From Deinococcus radiotolerans (GTDB taxonomy: Bacteria > Deinococcota > Deinococci > Deinococcales > Deinococcaceae), in assembly GCF_014647435.1 (NCBI RefSeq), contig NZ_BMPE01000015.1:6162-70161 (forward strand): a stretch of DNA of 64,000 nucleotides. Direction: 5' to 3'. Positions 48,777-56,971 of this stretch are shown here, piece after piece. The notes beneath the pieces are model-generated. The model did not search any database. It had not been told where the DNA came from and saw nothing but the letters and a program-made list of their open reading frames with translations. Position 1 is the first letter of the stretch. The number at the start of each line of letters is the position of its first letter. A program made the position numbers and the translations under genes.

Positions 48777-50033
48777 ATGAGCACGAAAACCAGCAGCATC
48801 ACGCACCCACCCCGGACGAGACTGAACCTCCTCCGCGAGGACTACCTCCACATCGCCGACGGTGACTACTGCGCCGCGCGGCTGCTCAACATTTTCGAAC
48901 GGTGGCACAACACCAAACTCGACCACCGCACCCAGGCCCGTCACGCCAACGCCGTCGCCCGATCCGGCGGTGAACGCCCCGAGCAGGACGAGGGACTCTG
49001 GGTGTACATGAGCAACGAGGACCTCCGAAAGGAACTCATGCTCGAGTACAGCGAGAAGCCCGTCACCCGCGCCCTCACTCTCCTAGAAACTAAGGGCTTT
49101 CTCCGCCGCCGCAGCAACCCCATCCGGAAATGGGACCGCAAACCCCAGTACCTGTTCGTGGCGTCCGCCGTGCAGGACGCCATCAATACCTGGGCGGCAA
49201 CCAGAAGCGAAGAGCCAGAAAACAGCCTTCAGGACGAGTCCGTCATTCCCGCTCAGAGCACTCCGCACTTTGACGGAATGGACTCCGCAGAAGTGCGGAC
49301 TGCACTCCGTCAGAGTGCGGAGTCGACTCCGCACAACGGCGGGAACGAATCCGCACAACCGCAGAATGGAACCCGCACATTGACTGGATCGACTCCGTCA
49401 AACAGCGCCAGCAATACCACAGGTTTCAATTCACAGGTTTCCTCTTCAGGTTTCGAACAGGAGGAGAGCGCGCACCCCTCCTCCTCAACTTTGAAAAGAG
49501 AAGAGAAACAAGCCCGGGACACCAACACTGGCGCAACCTCAGCCTCCCTGGTGGCCCGGGTCAGTTCAGAGCACCCGGTGGAACAGGGACCCGGCGCGGC
49601 CCGCGCCCTCCTGGAGCAGCATTTAGGCGGCCCGGTGGCCCTCGCCAACCTGCTGATCGAAGTGCCGGCCAGTGGCGTGGACCGCCGGCAGTGGCTGACC
49701 ATCCCGGAAGACCGCATCCGGACGCTGATGGACGAGGCCCGCTCGCAGGAAGAGCTGATGTACCGCACGTACTTGATCCGCGCGCTCGACGTGGAGATCG
49801 GTTCCTCCCTCAGTCTGCCCAACCGGGCGCCGCGGGACACCCCAGTCAAGGAGGCGCGTGGCGCGCTGCTCGATGACCTTCACGAAGGGGATCTGATCCG
49901 CTCGCGCAAGACGGGGAACACTTTCCGGGTCGTGTCCGTCACCCGGGACGGGGTTGATGTCGAAATGCCTGGGTTCGACCGCCCCGTATCCATCAGCGTG
50001 GCGTCCATTGCTGCCTATGAACGCGTGGACTGA
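48777..50033 (+). CDS. putative plasmid replication initiator, winged helix
   Basis: 418 aa from ATG 48777; a GTG at 48744 is possible. The N-terminal 135 residues contain a winged-helix block: VYMSNEDLRKELMLEYSEKP, VTRALTLLETKGFLRRRSNP, then KWDRKPQYLFVAS, like many plasmid and phage replication initiators. Residues 150-250 are a low-complexity Ser/Thr/Pro/Asn linker encoded by iteron-like DNA repeats. The C-terminal third is a second compact domain (GVDRRQWLTIPEDRIRTLMD) ending in a beta-rich RKTGNTFRVVSVTRDGVDVE. Divergent from parAB, which supports a replication role. The exact family is uncertain. Confidence 0.55.
   Translation: MSTKTSSITHPPRTRLNLLREDYLHIADGDYCAARLLNIFERWHNTKLDHRTQARHANAVARSGGERPEQDEGLWVYMSNEDLRKELMLEYSEKPVTRALTLLETKGFLRRRSNPIRKWDRKPQYLFVASAVQDAINTWAATRSEEPENSLQDESVIPAQSTPHFDGMDSAEVRTALRQSAESTPHNGGNESAQPQNGTRTLTGSTPSNSASNTTGFNSQVSSSGFEQEESAHPSSSTLKREEKQARDTNTGATSASLVARVSSEHPVEQGPGAARALLEQHLGGPVALANLLIEVPASGVDRRQWLTIPEDRIRTLMDEARSQEELMYRTYLIRALDVEIGSSLSLPNRAPRDTPVKEARGALLDDLHEGDLIRSRKTGNTFRVVSVTRDGVDVEMPGFDRPVSISVASIAAYERVD
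49236..49400. repeat. iteron-like repeats inside the initiator gene
   Basis: A short word close to GACTCCGCA/GACTCCGTCA recurs about eight times directly (near 49236, 49260, 49281, 49304, 49325, 49347, 49369 and 49391) and twice inverted (near 49293 and 49316) within 165 bases. Spacing is 21-24 bases for most copies. It lies in the part of the gene coding for the low-complexity linker. This resembles origin iterons placed within a replication gene. Confidence 0.5.
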
Positions 50034-50107
50034 ATCCCCTGGTGCGTTGAGCGGAGCAGCACACGCTTCCTGACGTGGATCCCGCCGGCTCAGCAGGTAC
50101 CGGAACT

Positions 50108-50200
50108 GCCTCCCTCAGCGCCCTGTTGGCAGTCACGCTGAATCGGTGTCCGCAGGGTCAGGTGCAGCAGAGAGCTCAAGCGATCACCTGGAACCTGACC
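50108..50200 (+). pseudogene. C-terminal remnant of a 33967-type gene
   Basis: The frame reads LSALLAVTLNRCPQGQVQQR then AQAITWNL. It matches LSALVDVTLACVPQGHVHEA at the end of the 263-aa protein at 33967-34758. The upstream part is missing. Confidence 0.45.
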
Positions 50201-50344
50201 TTCGGGGCATACGCGGAGGGTGCCTGTCGTGCCCTTGGTGGCCCTCACAGGGGTGGACAGGAGGCTCGCGAACGGTACAGTCATGCCTGATGAATGGAAC
50301 CGCCCCGCCCGCCACGGGTTCTTCCATTTCTTCCGGATGAGACG

Positions 50345-50378
50345 CGCCCGAACCCCACCATCTGAAGGGGTTCGGGCG
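50345..50378 (-). terminator. hairpin between convergent genes
   Basis: CGCCCGAACCCC (50345-50356) and GGGGTTCGGGCG (50367-50378) form a perfect 12-bp stem with a 10-base loop. It lies 60 bases beyond the stop of the leftward gene and may also end rightward transcription. Confidence 0.55.
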
Positions 50379-50437
50379 GACCATATACGGCTGAAGCAGC
50401 GTGGTCACGACTTGCGCTGTACGTGTGCTGGCCTGCC

Positions 50438-51196
50438 TCAGTTGAGGGTGGGCGTGTTGTAGGTCGGAGTGACGTCGATGTGGACGTACACCTTGTGCTC
50501 GTATCGGTTGGGCTTCCAGCTGCTGGTCTTCTGGACGTGCATCATGCTCCACTGCGTGGACGATTGGTTGGGGTTGGCAGAGGTCATCGGGAATCCAGTC
50601 AGGCCCAGCAGGTCATCCTTGTCGGCTTTCGCGCCAGCGTTCAGGATCTGCATGCCCGCGTTGAGGCCCTGCGCGATCATCTGACCTTTCGAGCCGCCAA
50701 TCGCGGCGATGGCGTCCGCAGCTGCCTTCGAGGCGCTCATAAAGTCGGGGCCGACTTTCGCCCAGTCCTTCCCGAAGTCCTCGTCGAACAGCGCCAGGTT
50801 CCCTTCCATCTCGGTACCCGCGGGCAGCACTTCACTGAAGACGGCCAGGTCGAGATGCTTCCACTGCCCATCGTTGCAATCAAAGGCCGGCCCTGACAGC
50901 CACGGCACGTCCACCTTCTTGCCGTTGGGAAGACCGACGGCCATGTTGCCCACCATGTAGAGCTCGTCTGCGCCCATCCAGTCTTCGGTGTCGTGGCAGG
51001 CGACCGCGTCGATCACAACCCGAACTCTGGCATTCTTCTGGAGGATCCACGGATTCCATGGCCAGGCGCGAGCTTCGCTCTCGGAGCCGACCGGCTCGTC
51101 GGGGAGGACGTTGTACTGAGGCTCTTCCAGCACCACGTCGGAGGTGACCTTGTCGTCTGCCGTGCACTCCTTCACCTGCGCAGTCCGGCGGGCCAT
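50438..51196 (-). CDS. hypothetical protein (252 aa)
   Basis: Start ATG 51196, which begins MARRTAQVKECTADDKVTSD; the frame continues upstream to 51505 but with no coding character. The product has beta-rich N- and C-terminal parts (NARVRVVIDAVACHDTEDWM, HKVYVHIDVTPTYNTPTLN) around an Ala/Gly-rich helical middle (AAADAIAAIGGSKGQMIAQG). Trp and Asp residues recur. No signal peptide. No family recognised; a C2- or lectin-like fold is conceivable. Confidence 0.55.
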   Translation of the reverse strand: MARRTAQVKECTADDKVTSDVVLEEPQYNVLPDEPVGSESEARAWPWNPWILQKNARVRVVIDAVACHDTEDWMGADELYMVGNMAVGLPNGKKVDVPWLSGPAFDCNDGQWKHLDLAVFSEVLPAGTEMEGNLALFDEDFGKDWAKVGPDFMSASKAAADAIAAIGGSKGQMIAQGLNAGMQILNAGAKADKDDLLGLTGFPMTSANPNQSSTQWSMMHVQKTSSWKPNRYEHKVYVHIDVTPTYNTPTLN

Positions 51197-51680
51197 GGTC
51201 GCAGTGGTGTGTGCCTGCGGCCGTCTTTGACCGGCACGTCCATGTGAATGCTGATCGTCATACCACCGGGCGGGGCTGTCAGGGGCCACCCGTCCATGCT
51301 GGAGAAAACTACGCGTCAGCGCGTTGGTCAGATGCCCCTTCAGGGTGCGGGGCTGCCTGAACTGGCTTTGCTCTATTGGACTCCGGGTCAAGCGGAGTAG
51401 AAGTGTTTGGGAGGTGTGCACGGCGCAGATGGGGGCTGTCCGGTGGGATGCCAGTGTGGGGTCTGCCCGGAGAAAGCTGCGTTCGGCCTTTCCTTTCTCT
51501 GACACATCACCAAATAAAGGTTACCGAATGTTACTAGAATGCCAGTATATAGGAGATAAGCATCACGCCTTCCCACGCCCCTGATCCTCATTTGCCTTTG
51601 CTTTTCCCCCAAGCTTAGGCATGGGCGCAGGCAGAGTGGGAAGGCTGTTTAGTGAAACTCTGCTTCTATATACTGACGTT
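51197..51680. other. intergenic region, nothing recognised
   Basis: About 480 bases. No supported gene; only the leaderless-type promoter of the recombinase (TATACT at 51669-51674) is noted at its right end. Confidence 0.35.
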
Positions 51681-52541
51681 ATGGACGTGGACACAGCTGA
51701 ACTTCAGCAGCTACTCAGCAGAGGAGACCTGCACGGAGCACTGGACGCTCTAACTCCTCTCCTGCCCGGAGTTCCTGGGAGCACGACGCATATGAACGTC
51801 CTGAGTGGCATCCGCACATACCTCCGCTGGATTGAGGAGACCGGGCACAGTGTCGTGAACGCCGGCCATGAGCAGGCGCAGGCTTACAGTGCCTGGCTCG
51901 CCGCCCAGTACGCCCCCGCCACGCATAAAAACCGCCTCACTCAGGTCCGCACGTTCTACGACCTCCTGCGGGAGCAGGCGCTTGTATCGGGTAATCCCTT
52001 CCGGGACGTGCAGGGGTCCCTGAACCGCCCGCATGAACACCGGCCCGTCTACAGCGCGGATGATGTCGATCGTCTCCTCGCGCAAGCGAACCTGGAGGAG
52101 CGGGCCCTGGTGCTCCTCGGCGCGCACGGGGGCCTGACCGGGCCTGAAGTCCTGGGGCTTCGCTTCGAGGACATTGACCTTGCCCTTGGGCAACTCAAGC
52201 TCCCAGGACGCACCGTGCAGGCCAGTGACGCCCTCATGGGCGCCCTGGAGCGCTGGAGCCACCAGCGGGGTCACACGGCCCTGTTCAGCGCCACGGGGCC
52301 TGTCTTTGACCTCACGACTGCGTTTCAGTTACGAAAGCGGCTGCTCTTCCTCTGCCAGCGCGCCGGCGTCACGTACCACGCCTGGCACGCCCTGCGCCAC
52401 GCGGCTGGGTTGCGGCTCCTGACGGAAGCCCCGACCCTGACGCCACACACCCGCCGGACCGTCCAGCAGGTCCTGGGACTCAACTCCCGCGAATCCCTCA
52501 GGCCACTCGTGAACTTGAGTCGCACAAGCAAACGCAACTGA
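51681..52541 (+). CDS. tyrosine-recombinase-like protein lacking catalytic residues
   Basis: 286 aa; ATG 51681 is six bases after TATACT. The N-terminal SAM-like core-binding domain (residues 40-125) and the catalytic-domain fold are recognisable, with a good HALRHAAGLRLL for the HxxR motif. In the first arginine box, where intact members read GLRIxE, this protein reads GLTGPEV, so the Arg is gone. In the C-terminal box, where LGHxSxxTTxxY is usual, it reads LGLNSRESLRPLVNL, so His/Trp and the nucleophilic Tyr are gone. It is probably catalytically inactive, perhaps a DNA-binding accessory or a decayed integrase. Compare the intact recombinase at 56972-57955. Confidence 0.72.
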   Translation: MDVDTAELQQLLSRGDLHGALDALTPLLPGVPGSTTHMNVLSGIRTYLRWIEETGHSVVNAGHEQAQAYSAWLAAQYAPATHKNRLTQVRTFYDLLREQALVSGNPFRDVQGSLNRPHEHRPVYSADDVDRLLAQANLEERALVLLGAHGGLTGPEVLGLRFEDIDLALGQLKLPGRTVQASDALMGALERWSHQRGHTALFSATGPVFDLTTAFQLRKRLLFLCQRAGVTYHAWHALRHAAGLRLLTEAPTLTPHTRRTVQQVLGLNSRESLRPLVNLSRTSKRN

Positions 52542-52850
52542 AGTGGCGTGCTTCAGCGCCCCTGAAGCCTTGCTACTGGCTGAACCGCTGATGTTCAGTG
52601 CCCCCATTGGAAAAGCACTCAGTTGCGGTCACAGCGGGAGAGGGGCTGTGGCTGTACGCGGCCCATATGGGGTGGGTGGGGGCTGGTCGCGTGTGCCGTG
52701 GTCCGTGACTCGGTGTGGGTGAGTTGTAGCGTTGGCTGTGGTGCTTGGTTGGTCTATGGGCTGTCATGTGCCGCTGCTCGTTATGTTTACAATTCTATAT
52801 AAAGCGTGGTAAACTTTGATAAGTTCAGAAGGAAGTAGGCGATATACATA

Positions 52851-52890
52851 AGGGGATGGGGTCAATGTCTAGACATTGACCCCATCCCCT
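52851..52890. repeat. 40-bp perfect palindrome
   Basis: AGGGGATGGGGTCAATGTCT at 52851-52870 is followed at once by its exact reverse complement at 52871-52890. There is no spacer and no T-run. It stands directly before TGTAGCG, the candidate transposon end. Confidence 0.85.
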
Positions 52891-53041
52891 GTAGCGTTTC
52901 CAATTAAATGGCATTAACCGGCAATTAGTTTTCAGTTTCGCCATCGCGATTGATGTCGATGACGTCGCATGTTTTGACGGTCATTGGTCCTGGAGTGCTT
53001 GTTGGCACTGCCAAAAACGACTGCCATTTAACTAGAAACGC
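52890..53041 (+). mobile_element. candidate transposon left end with paired 20-bp sites
   Basis: TGTA at 52890-52893 opens GCGTTTCCAATTAAATGGCA (52894-52913). An inverted near copy, TGCCATTTAACTAGAAACGC, lies at 53022-53041; 18 of 20 positions agree. Tn7/Tn402-type elements begin with TGT and carry repeated TnsB/TniA-binding sites near each end. The position just upstream of tniQ fits this. The other end was not found with confidence. Confidence 0.45.
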
Positions 53042-53064
53042 AGCAGGCACAGGGGAGGGGTAAC

Positions 53065-54414
53065 ATGGGAAAACGGCGTAATAAAAAAACGATTCTTTCA
53101 TACATGCCGACGCCCATATTTGATGAGGGATTGGAATCATGGTTCTATCGAGGAGGTCTTGAATGCGGCCTGAAGCCGTCGCATTTGCTCGCGGCGATGG
53201 AGGAGGATTTTCCCAACGAAATTGGATTGATTCGCAGCGATTTGCAGCAGGACGCCGTGTCCGCTGTGCGGCTCCTGCGTGATATGACGAATCATCCTAT
53301 CTATGCGTTAAGTCCCCTATTTCTGCCGTCGCGATACGCGGGGGCGCACAAACTGAAGGACCCGGGGTGGTCGCCCGTGTGGCCGGAGTATAAACATCAT
53401 CAGCAGTGGATTTTGCCGAGCCGAGAGAGTGTGTTTTGTCCGCTGTGCCTGGCGAGTGATCAACAGCCGTACTTCCGGCGCGTGTGGCGGACGATGGTAG
53501 CACTGGCATGTCCGGTGCATAACGTGCGCCTGCTGGACCGGTGTCCACACTGTCGGACCACCGTAAGGAAGCACTTCGCTCGGGATCTCACTGGAGATCA
53601 GTCCATGTGCCAGCAGTGTTATGAACCACTGTGCTCGGTACCACACGATCTGGTTGCGTACGAGAATGCGACCTCGGAGGTGCTGACGGACGTTGTGCTT
53701 AGCAATGATGTGCACTTGCGTCCGTATACGACGTACCGTGATGGCCGCGTTGATGGCATGTCGTTTTCGACGGCGTTTCTGGACTGGGTGTTGCACATGC
53801 CGGTCATGGCTATCAATCGTTTTCTGCCTGATGACGAGGGGGTATCCGATCGGTGGCCGTGGCCTACCTGTGGTTTTGACGGTCGTGTTCGTTATGTGTC
53901 GTCGTTTCACTATTACCTGTCGTTGTCACTGTATGACCGTGTGGATGTCTTTAAAAGACTAGAGCCATCAACTCTAGCTTTGGCAAAAGACGTCCTCCGG
54001 ATGCACGGTGACGTGCCGAGAACATTTACTCTCCTGGATTCTCTGTATGCAGGGGACGCCTCTCCTAGTCCTTATCAGCAGCTTATGTCTCTCATGGATG
54101 AGGGCATGAATACAGATAGAACAGACGATATAGATTACTTGGAATATGTGTTTTACAACGCTTGGTATCAGCATCCATCTATATCTAGGATGGAGTATCT
54201 TGGCCATATTGAATCGCTCCACCTAGCGATTGATTTATGCCATAAGAAGCATGCCCTGGTGTGCATTCACGCAGAGATAATCAAGCCTAGGCTGACTAAA
54301 GCATTAAACCGTGGGCATTCATATGAGTGCCCTGGTTGTCACAGATTTTTTGCCGTAACGTCCTCGCGGACGTACTTCCAGCCACCGAATATCCATGGAG
54401 GTCTTTATGAGTGA
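53065..54414 (+). CDS. tniQ: TniQ/TnsD-family target-selection protein
   Basis: 449 aa. N-terminal TniQ domain: FDEGLESWFYRGGLECGLKP, then a zinc-binding set in SVFCPLCLASDQ, ALACPVHNVRLLDRCPHC and MCQQCYEPLC (Cys125, 128, 149, 160, 163, 182, 185). A later CPGC near residue 427 hints at another zinc finger. TniQ/TnsD proteins choose the target site and recruit the ATPase. GC content falls markedly in the 3' half (from about 53950), unlike tniA and tniB, which suggests mosaic ancestry. It overlaps tniA by eight bases and comes first in the operon. Confidence 0.85.
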   Translation: MGKRRNKKTILSYMPTPIFDEGLESWFYRGGLECGLKPSHLLAAMEEDFPNEIGLIRSDLQQDAVSAVRLLRDMTNHPIYALSPLFLPSRYAGAHKLKDPGWSPVWPEYKHHQQWILPSRESVFCPLCLASDQQPYFRRVWRTMVALACPVHNVRLLDRCPHCRTTVRKHFARDLTGDQSMCQQCYEPLCSVPHDLVAYENATSEVLTDVVLSNDVHLRPYTTYRDGRVDGMSFSTAFLDWVLHMPVMAINRFLPDDEGVSDRWPWPTCGFDGRVRYVSSFHYYLSLSLYDRVDVFKRLEPSTLALAKDVLRMHGDVPRTFTLLDSLYAGDASPSPYQQLMSLMDEGMNTDRTDDIDYLEYVFYNAWYQHPSISRMEYLGHIESLHLAIDLCHKKHALVCIHAEIIKPRLTKALNRGHSYECPGCHRFFAVTSSRTYFQPPNIHGGLYE

Positions 54415-56110
54415 CGATCACGCGGAATGGACGCTCGATCCACTGACCTATGTCACAGCGCACGGCGACGCGATCGCCACGTCGGAAACGCCCGACACCG
54501 ACGCGGACCCGTCACCCGGCGGGGAAGAGGCCGAGTCAACCCCAGTGGCCGCCCCGGTGGATACGACGGCCAAGCAAAAGCGGCGGCGCCTGCAGCAGCG
54601 CTACGTTGGGCTGTACACCGATCTGGTCGAACGGGGCACGCCGAACGCGGCCGAAGTGGCCGCGGACCAGCTCGGCATCAGCACGCGAACGGGCTACCGC
54701 TGGCTGCAGCGCTGGCAATCAGGCGCGCCGATGGGCGTCCAGCGACGCAGTGACGCAGGACGTACCCACCTGCCACCCGAAGTGGAGGCGCAGATCACCC
54801 GGTTCCAGAGCGGCCCAGGGCGCGCTCGCCAATCGCTGGCCACGCAAGTAGGAGACATCAACACGACGCTTGAGCGCCACCAGTTGCCCCACGTCAGTCG
54901 GAGTACGGTCTACCGGCGACTTCGGGCACTGCCGGCGATCGAGCGGGCCACCACCAGGCAGGCGCGGGAACGGCTCAAACCCACCGGGACGGGTCACATG
55001 GGCGTGTTGCCGTACGACCTGGTTGAAATCGATCACTGGATGATCGATCTCGTGCTGCTCAACGAGCGGGACCGGCAGCCTGAAGGCGTGGCGTACCTCA
55101 CGCTGCTGCTGGACACGCGGACACGCATGGTGCTCGGGTATCACCTGTCGTTTGACGCGCCGAATCAGTACGCGGTGGGTCAGGCGTGCCGCATGGCGTT
55201 CTTACCGAAGGATGACGTGCTGGCGCGGCTGAACATTCAGGGCACATGGCCGTGCTGCGGGATTCCGGAGGTGCTCCGGGGCGACAACGCCAAGGAGTTC
55301 GGATCTCAGATGCTGTCCGATCTCGCGTTGAAATACCGTTTTCTGTTGAAGCCGGCCCGGCCGTACCGGCCACGCGACAAGGCGAAAATCGAGGCGTTTT
55401 TCGGGTCACTGAGTCGCTACGTCAGGCAGTTGCCTGGTCACACCTCCATTCCGCGCAGTGGCGGCTGGACGGATGACACGCGGCCCATCTACACGCTCCG
55501 GGAGTTCGAGGCGCTGCTGGTGGACCACATCGTCAACCGGTACCACCGGACCCTCCACAGTGGCCTCGACGTGACGCCCCTGAAACTGTACGAGCAGCTG
55601 GTGCCGCCCGCAGAAGACCGCAAACCCATCCCGCACGCGGAGGAATTGCGGCTGGACGTGCTACCGCAGGTGCCGGACGGGCGGATGGTTCACCCGCACG
55701 GGGTGACGCTGTACAACATCGAGTACTGGTCGGACAGGCTCATCCCACTGATTGGCAACAAGCGGGTCTACGCGCTGAAATACGATCCGTACGACATCAG
55801 CAAGGTCTGGTTGCTGGTGGACGGCGTCTACCTGCCCCTGACGTACCGCGATCCGGGTTTTGCCCCGATCTCACTGCGGGAATACCGCACGGCGCAGCGG
55901 CGCGCTCGGAAGGCCGGGCACGACGCGAGTGACGCCAGGGCCGTGATGGCCTGCCGTGAGCGCGAGTTGCAACGCCAGCGGGACAGCGCCGAATCCACCC
56001 GGGCGAGCGCTGCGCGTCCGGTCACCACCCCGGCACCTGAGGAGCTTGAAGAGACGGAGGAGATCGCGCACCTGATCGCACAGGTGACGCGCCTCAAGGA
56101 GAGCGAATGA
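54407..56110 (+). CDS. tniA: TniA/TnsB-family DDE transposase
   Basis: 567 aa; ATG 54407 has GGAGG five bases upstream, which decides the start. Residues 60-180 hold helix-turn-helix DNA-binding domains (QLGISTRTGYRWLQRWQSG, HVSRSTVYRRLRAL). The rve catalytic core follows with Asp209 in VEIDHWMIDL, Asp293 in VLRGDNAKEF and Glu329 in RDKAKIEAFFGSL, spacing D-35-E. A Mu-transposase C-terminal beta-barrel lies at about 410-490. It cuts and joins the transposon ends. The stop overlaps tniB (ATGA). Confidence 0.88.
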   Translation: MSDDHAEWTLDPLTYVTAHGDAIATSETPDTDADPSPGGEEAESTPVAAPVDTTAKQKRRRLQQRYVGLYTDLVERGTPNAAEVAADQLGISTRTGYRWLQRWQSGAPMGVQRRSDAGRTHLPPEVEAQITRFQSGPGRARQSLATQVGDINTTLERHQLPHVSRSTVYRRLRALPAIERATTRQARERLKPTGTGHMGVLPYDLVEIDHWMIDLVLLNERDRQPEGVAYLTLLLDTRTRMVLGYHLSFDAPNQYAVGQACRMAFLPKDDVLARLNIQGTWPCCGIPEVLRGDNAKEFGSQMLSDLALKYRFLLKPARPYRPRDKAKIEAFFGSLSRYVRQLPGHTSIPRSGGWTDDTRPIYTLREFEALLVDHIVNRYHRTLHSGLDVTPLKLYEQLVPPAEDRKPIPHAEELRLDVLPQVPDGRMVHPHGVTLYNIEYWSDRLIPLIGNKRVYALKYDPYDISKVWLLVDGVYLPLTYRDPGFAPISLREYRTAQRRARKAGHDASDARAVMACRERELQRQRDSAESTRASAARPVTTPAPEELEETEEIAHLIAQVTRLKESE

Positions 56111-56967
56111 ATTTGACTGAAGGAGCGGCACAGTTGGTGGACGCGCCCGCGGCGCAGCGGGTGGAGTACATGCGTCGTCGGCGCCGACTGCACTACGCGG
56201 CGGGGACGGCGTTCCTGGACCGGGTGCAGGACCTCAGCCACCACCAGTACGCGGAGCGGTCGCTCGGCCTCGTGCTCACGGCCGATCAGCATCAGGGGAA
56301 AACGACGCTGCTCAACTGGGCGTTTGACCGGGCGTCTGCATCCCCAGCCGGGCAGGAACAGCCGGCGGGGCAGATCAGGAGTATCCGGGTGGACGTCCTC
56401 CCGCAGTGGTCGCTCACGTCGTTGTACAACGCCTGCCTGGAGCAGTTGGGTATGCCCGTGTCCACTCGAGGGGACCCGGATCAGAAACTGCATGCATTGA
56501 AACGCAGAATCGACGCCTGCGGCACGAAGTTGATCCTCATGGATGAATTTCACGATGTGCGGCAGACCGCTGCGCGCCACTGGCCGCTCATCCTGAGTGG
56601 AATGCGGGCGATCTGCAACACGCCCGGGCTGACGGTGGTGCTGGCTGGGCTGCCGGAGGTGGAGCACATCATCGAGAGTGATCTCCAATTGGCCGCCCGG
56701 TTCGAATTTCACCGTTTGGAACGGTGGAGCAACAGTCAGGAGTACTACAACTACCTGTACTCGCTGCTCAGTGACCTGCCGCTCGCGGAGCCGTTTCCGC
56801 TGCTCAAGCATGGACCTGAGGTCCTCAAGCTCGGTAAGTACCGCCTGGGGCACTTCTCCCGGATCATTCTTGAGGGGGCCTGCCAGAACGCCTGGGTGGG
56901 GAAACCCGGCCTCGCCATTGAGGACCTCCGTGAGGTGGCGGCCAGGTACTGGCACGCGCGACGCTGA
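56107..56967 (+). CDS. tniB: TniB/TnsC-family AAA+ ATPase
   Basis: 286 aa. The N-terminus has RVEYMRRRRRLHYAAG, typical of TniB before the P-loop. Walker A is TADQHQGKTT (residues 58-67), in which the first Gly of the usual GxxxxGK is Ala, and Walker B is KLILMDEFHDV with Asp146-Glu147. It would link TniQ at the target to TniA at the ends. Start overlaps the tniA stop by four bases. It ends the tniQAB operon and is convergent with the recombinase. Confidence 0.85.
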   Translation: MNLTEGAAQLVDAPAAQRVEYMRRRRRLHYAAGTAFLDRVQDLSHHQYAERSLGLVLTADQHQGKTTLLNWAFDRASASPAGQEQPAGQIRSIRVDVLPQWSLTSLYNACLEQLGMPVSTRGDPDQKLHALKRRIDACGTKLILMDEFHDVRQTAARHWPLILSGMRAICNTPGLTVVLAGLPEVEHIIESDLQLAARFEFHRLERWSNSQEYYNYLYSLLSDLPLAEPFPLLKHGPEVLKLGKYRLGHFSRIILEGACQNAWVGKPGLAIEDLREVAARYWHARR

Positions 56968-56971
56968 GGAA

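Larger units (their letters stand above)
52542..53064. other. AT-richer region before the Tni module
   Basis: About 520 bases without a supported gene. It contains a 40-bp perfect palindrome and a pair of inverted 20-bp sites (both listed). GC content drops relative to the flanks. Confidence 0.45.

Noticed and set aside
52851..52890. The palindrome as a simple rho-independent terminator
   Set aside because: No loop and no following T-run; the nearest upstream stop is 310 bases away. Not excluded, but not a good fit.
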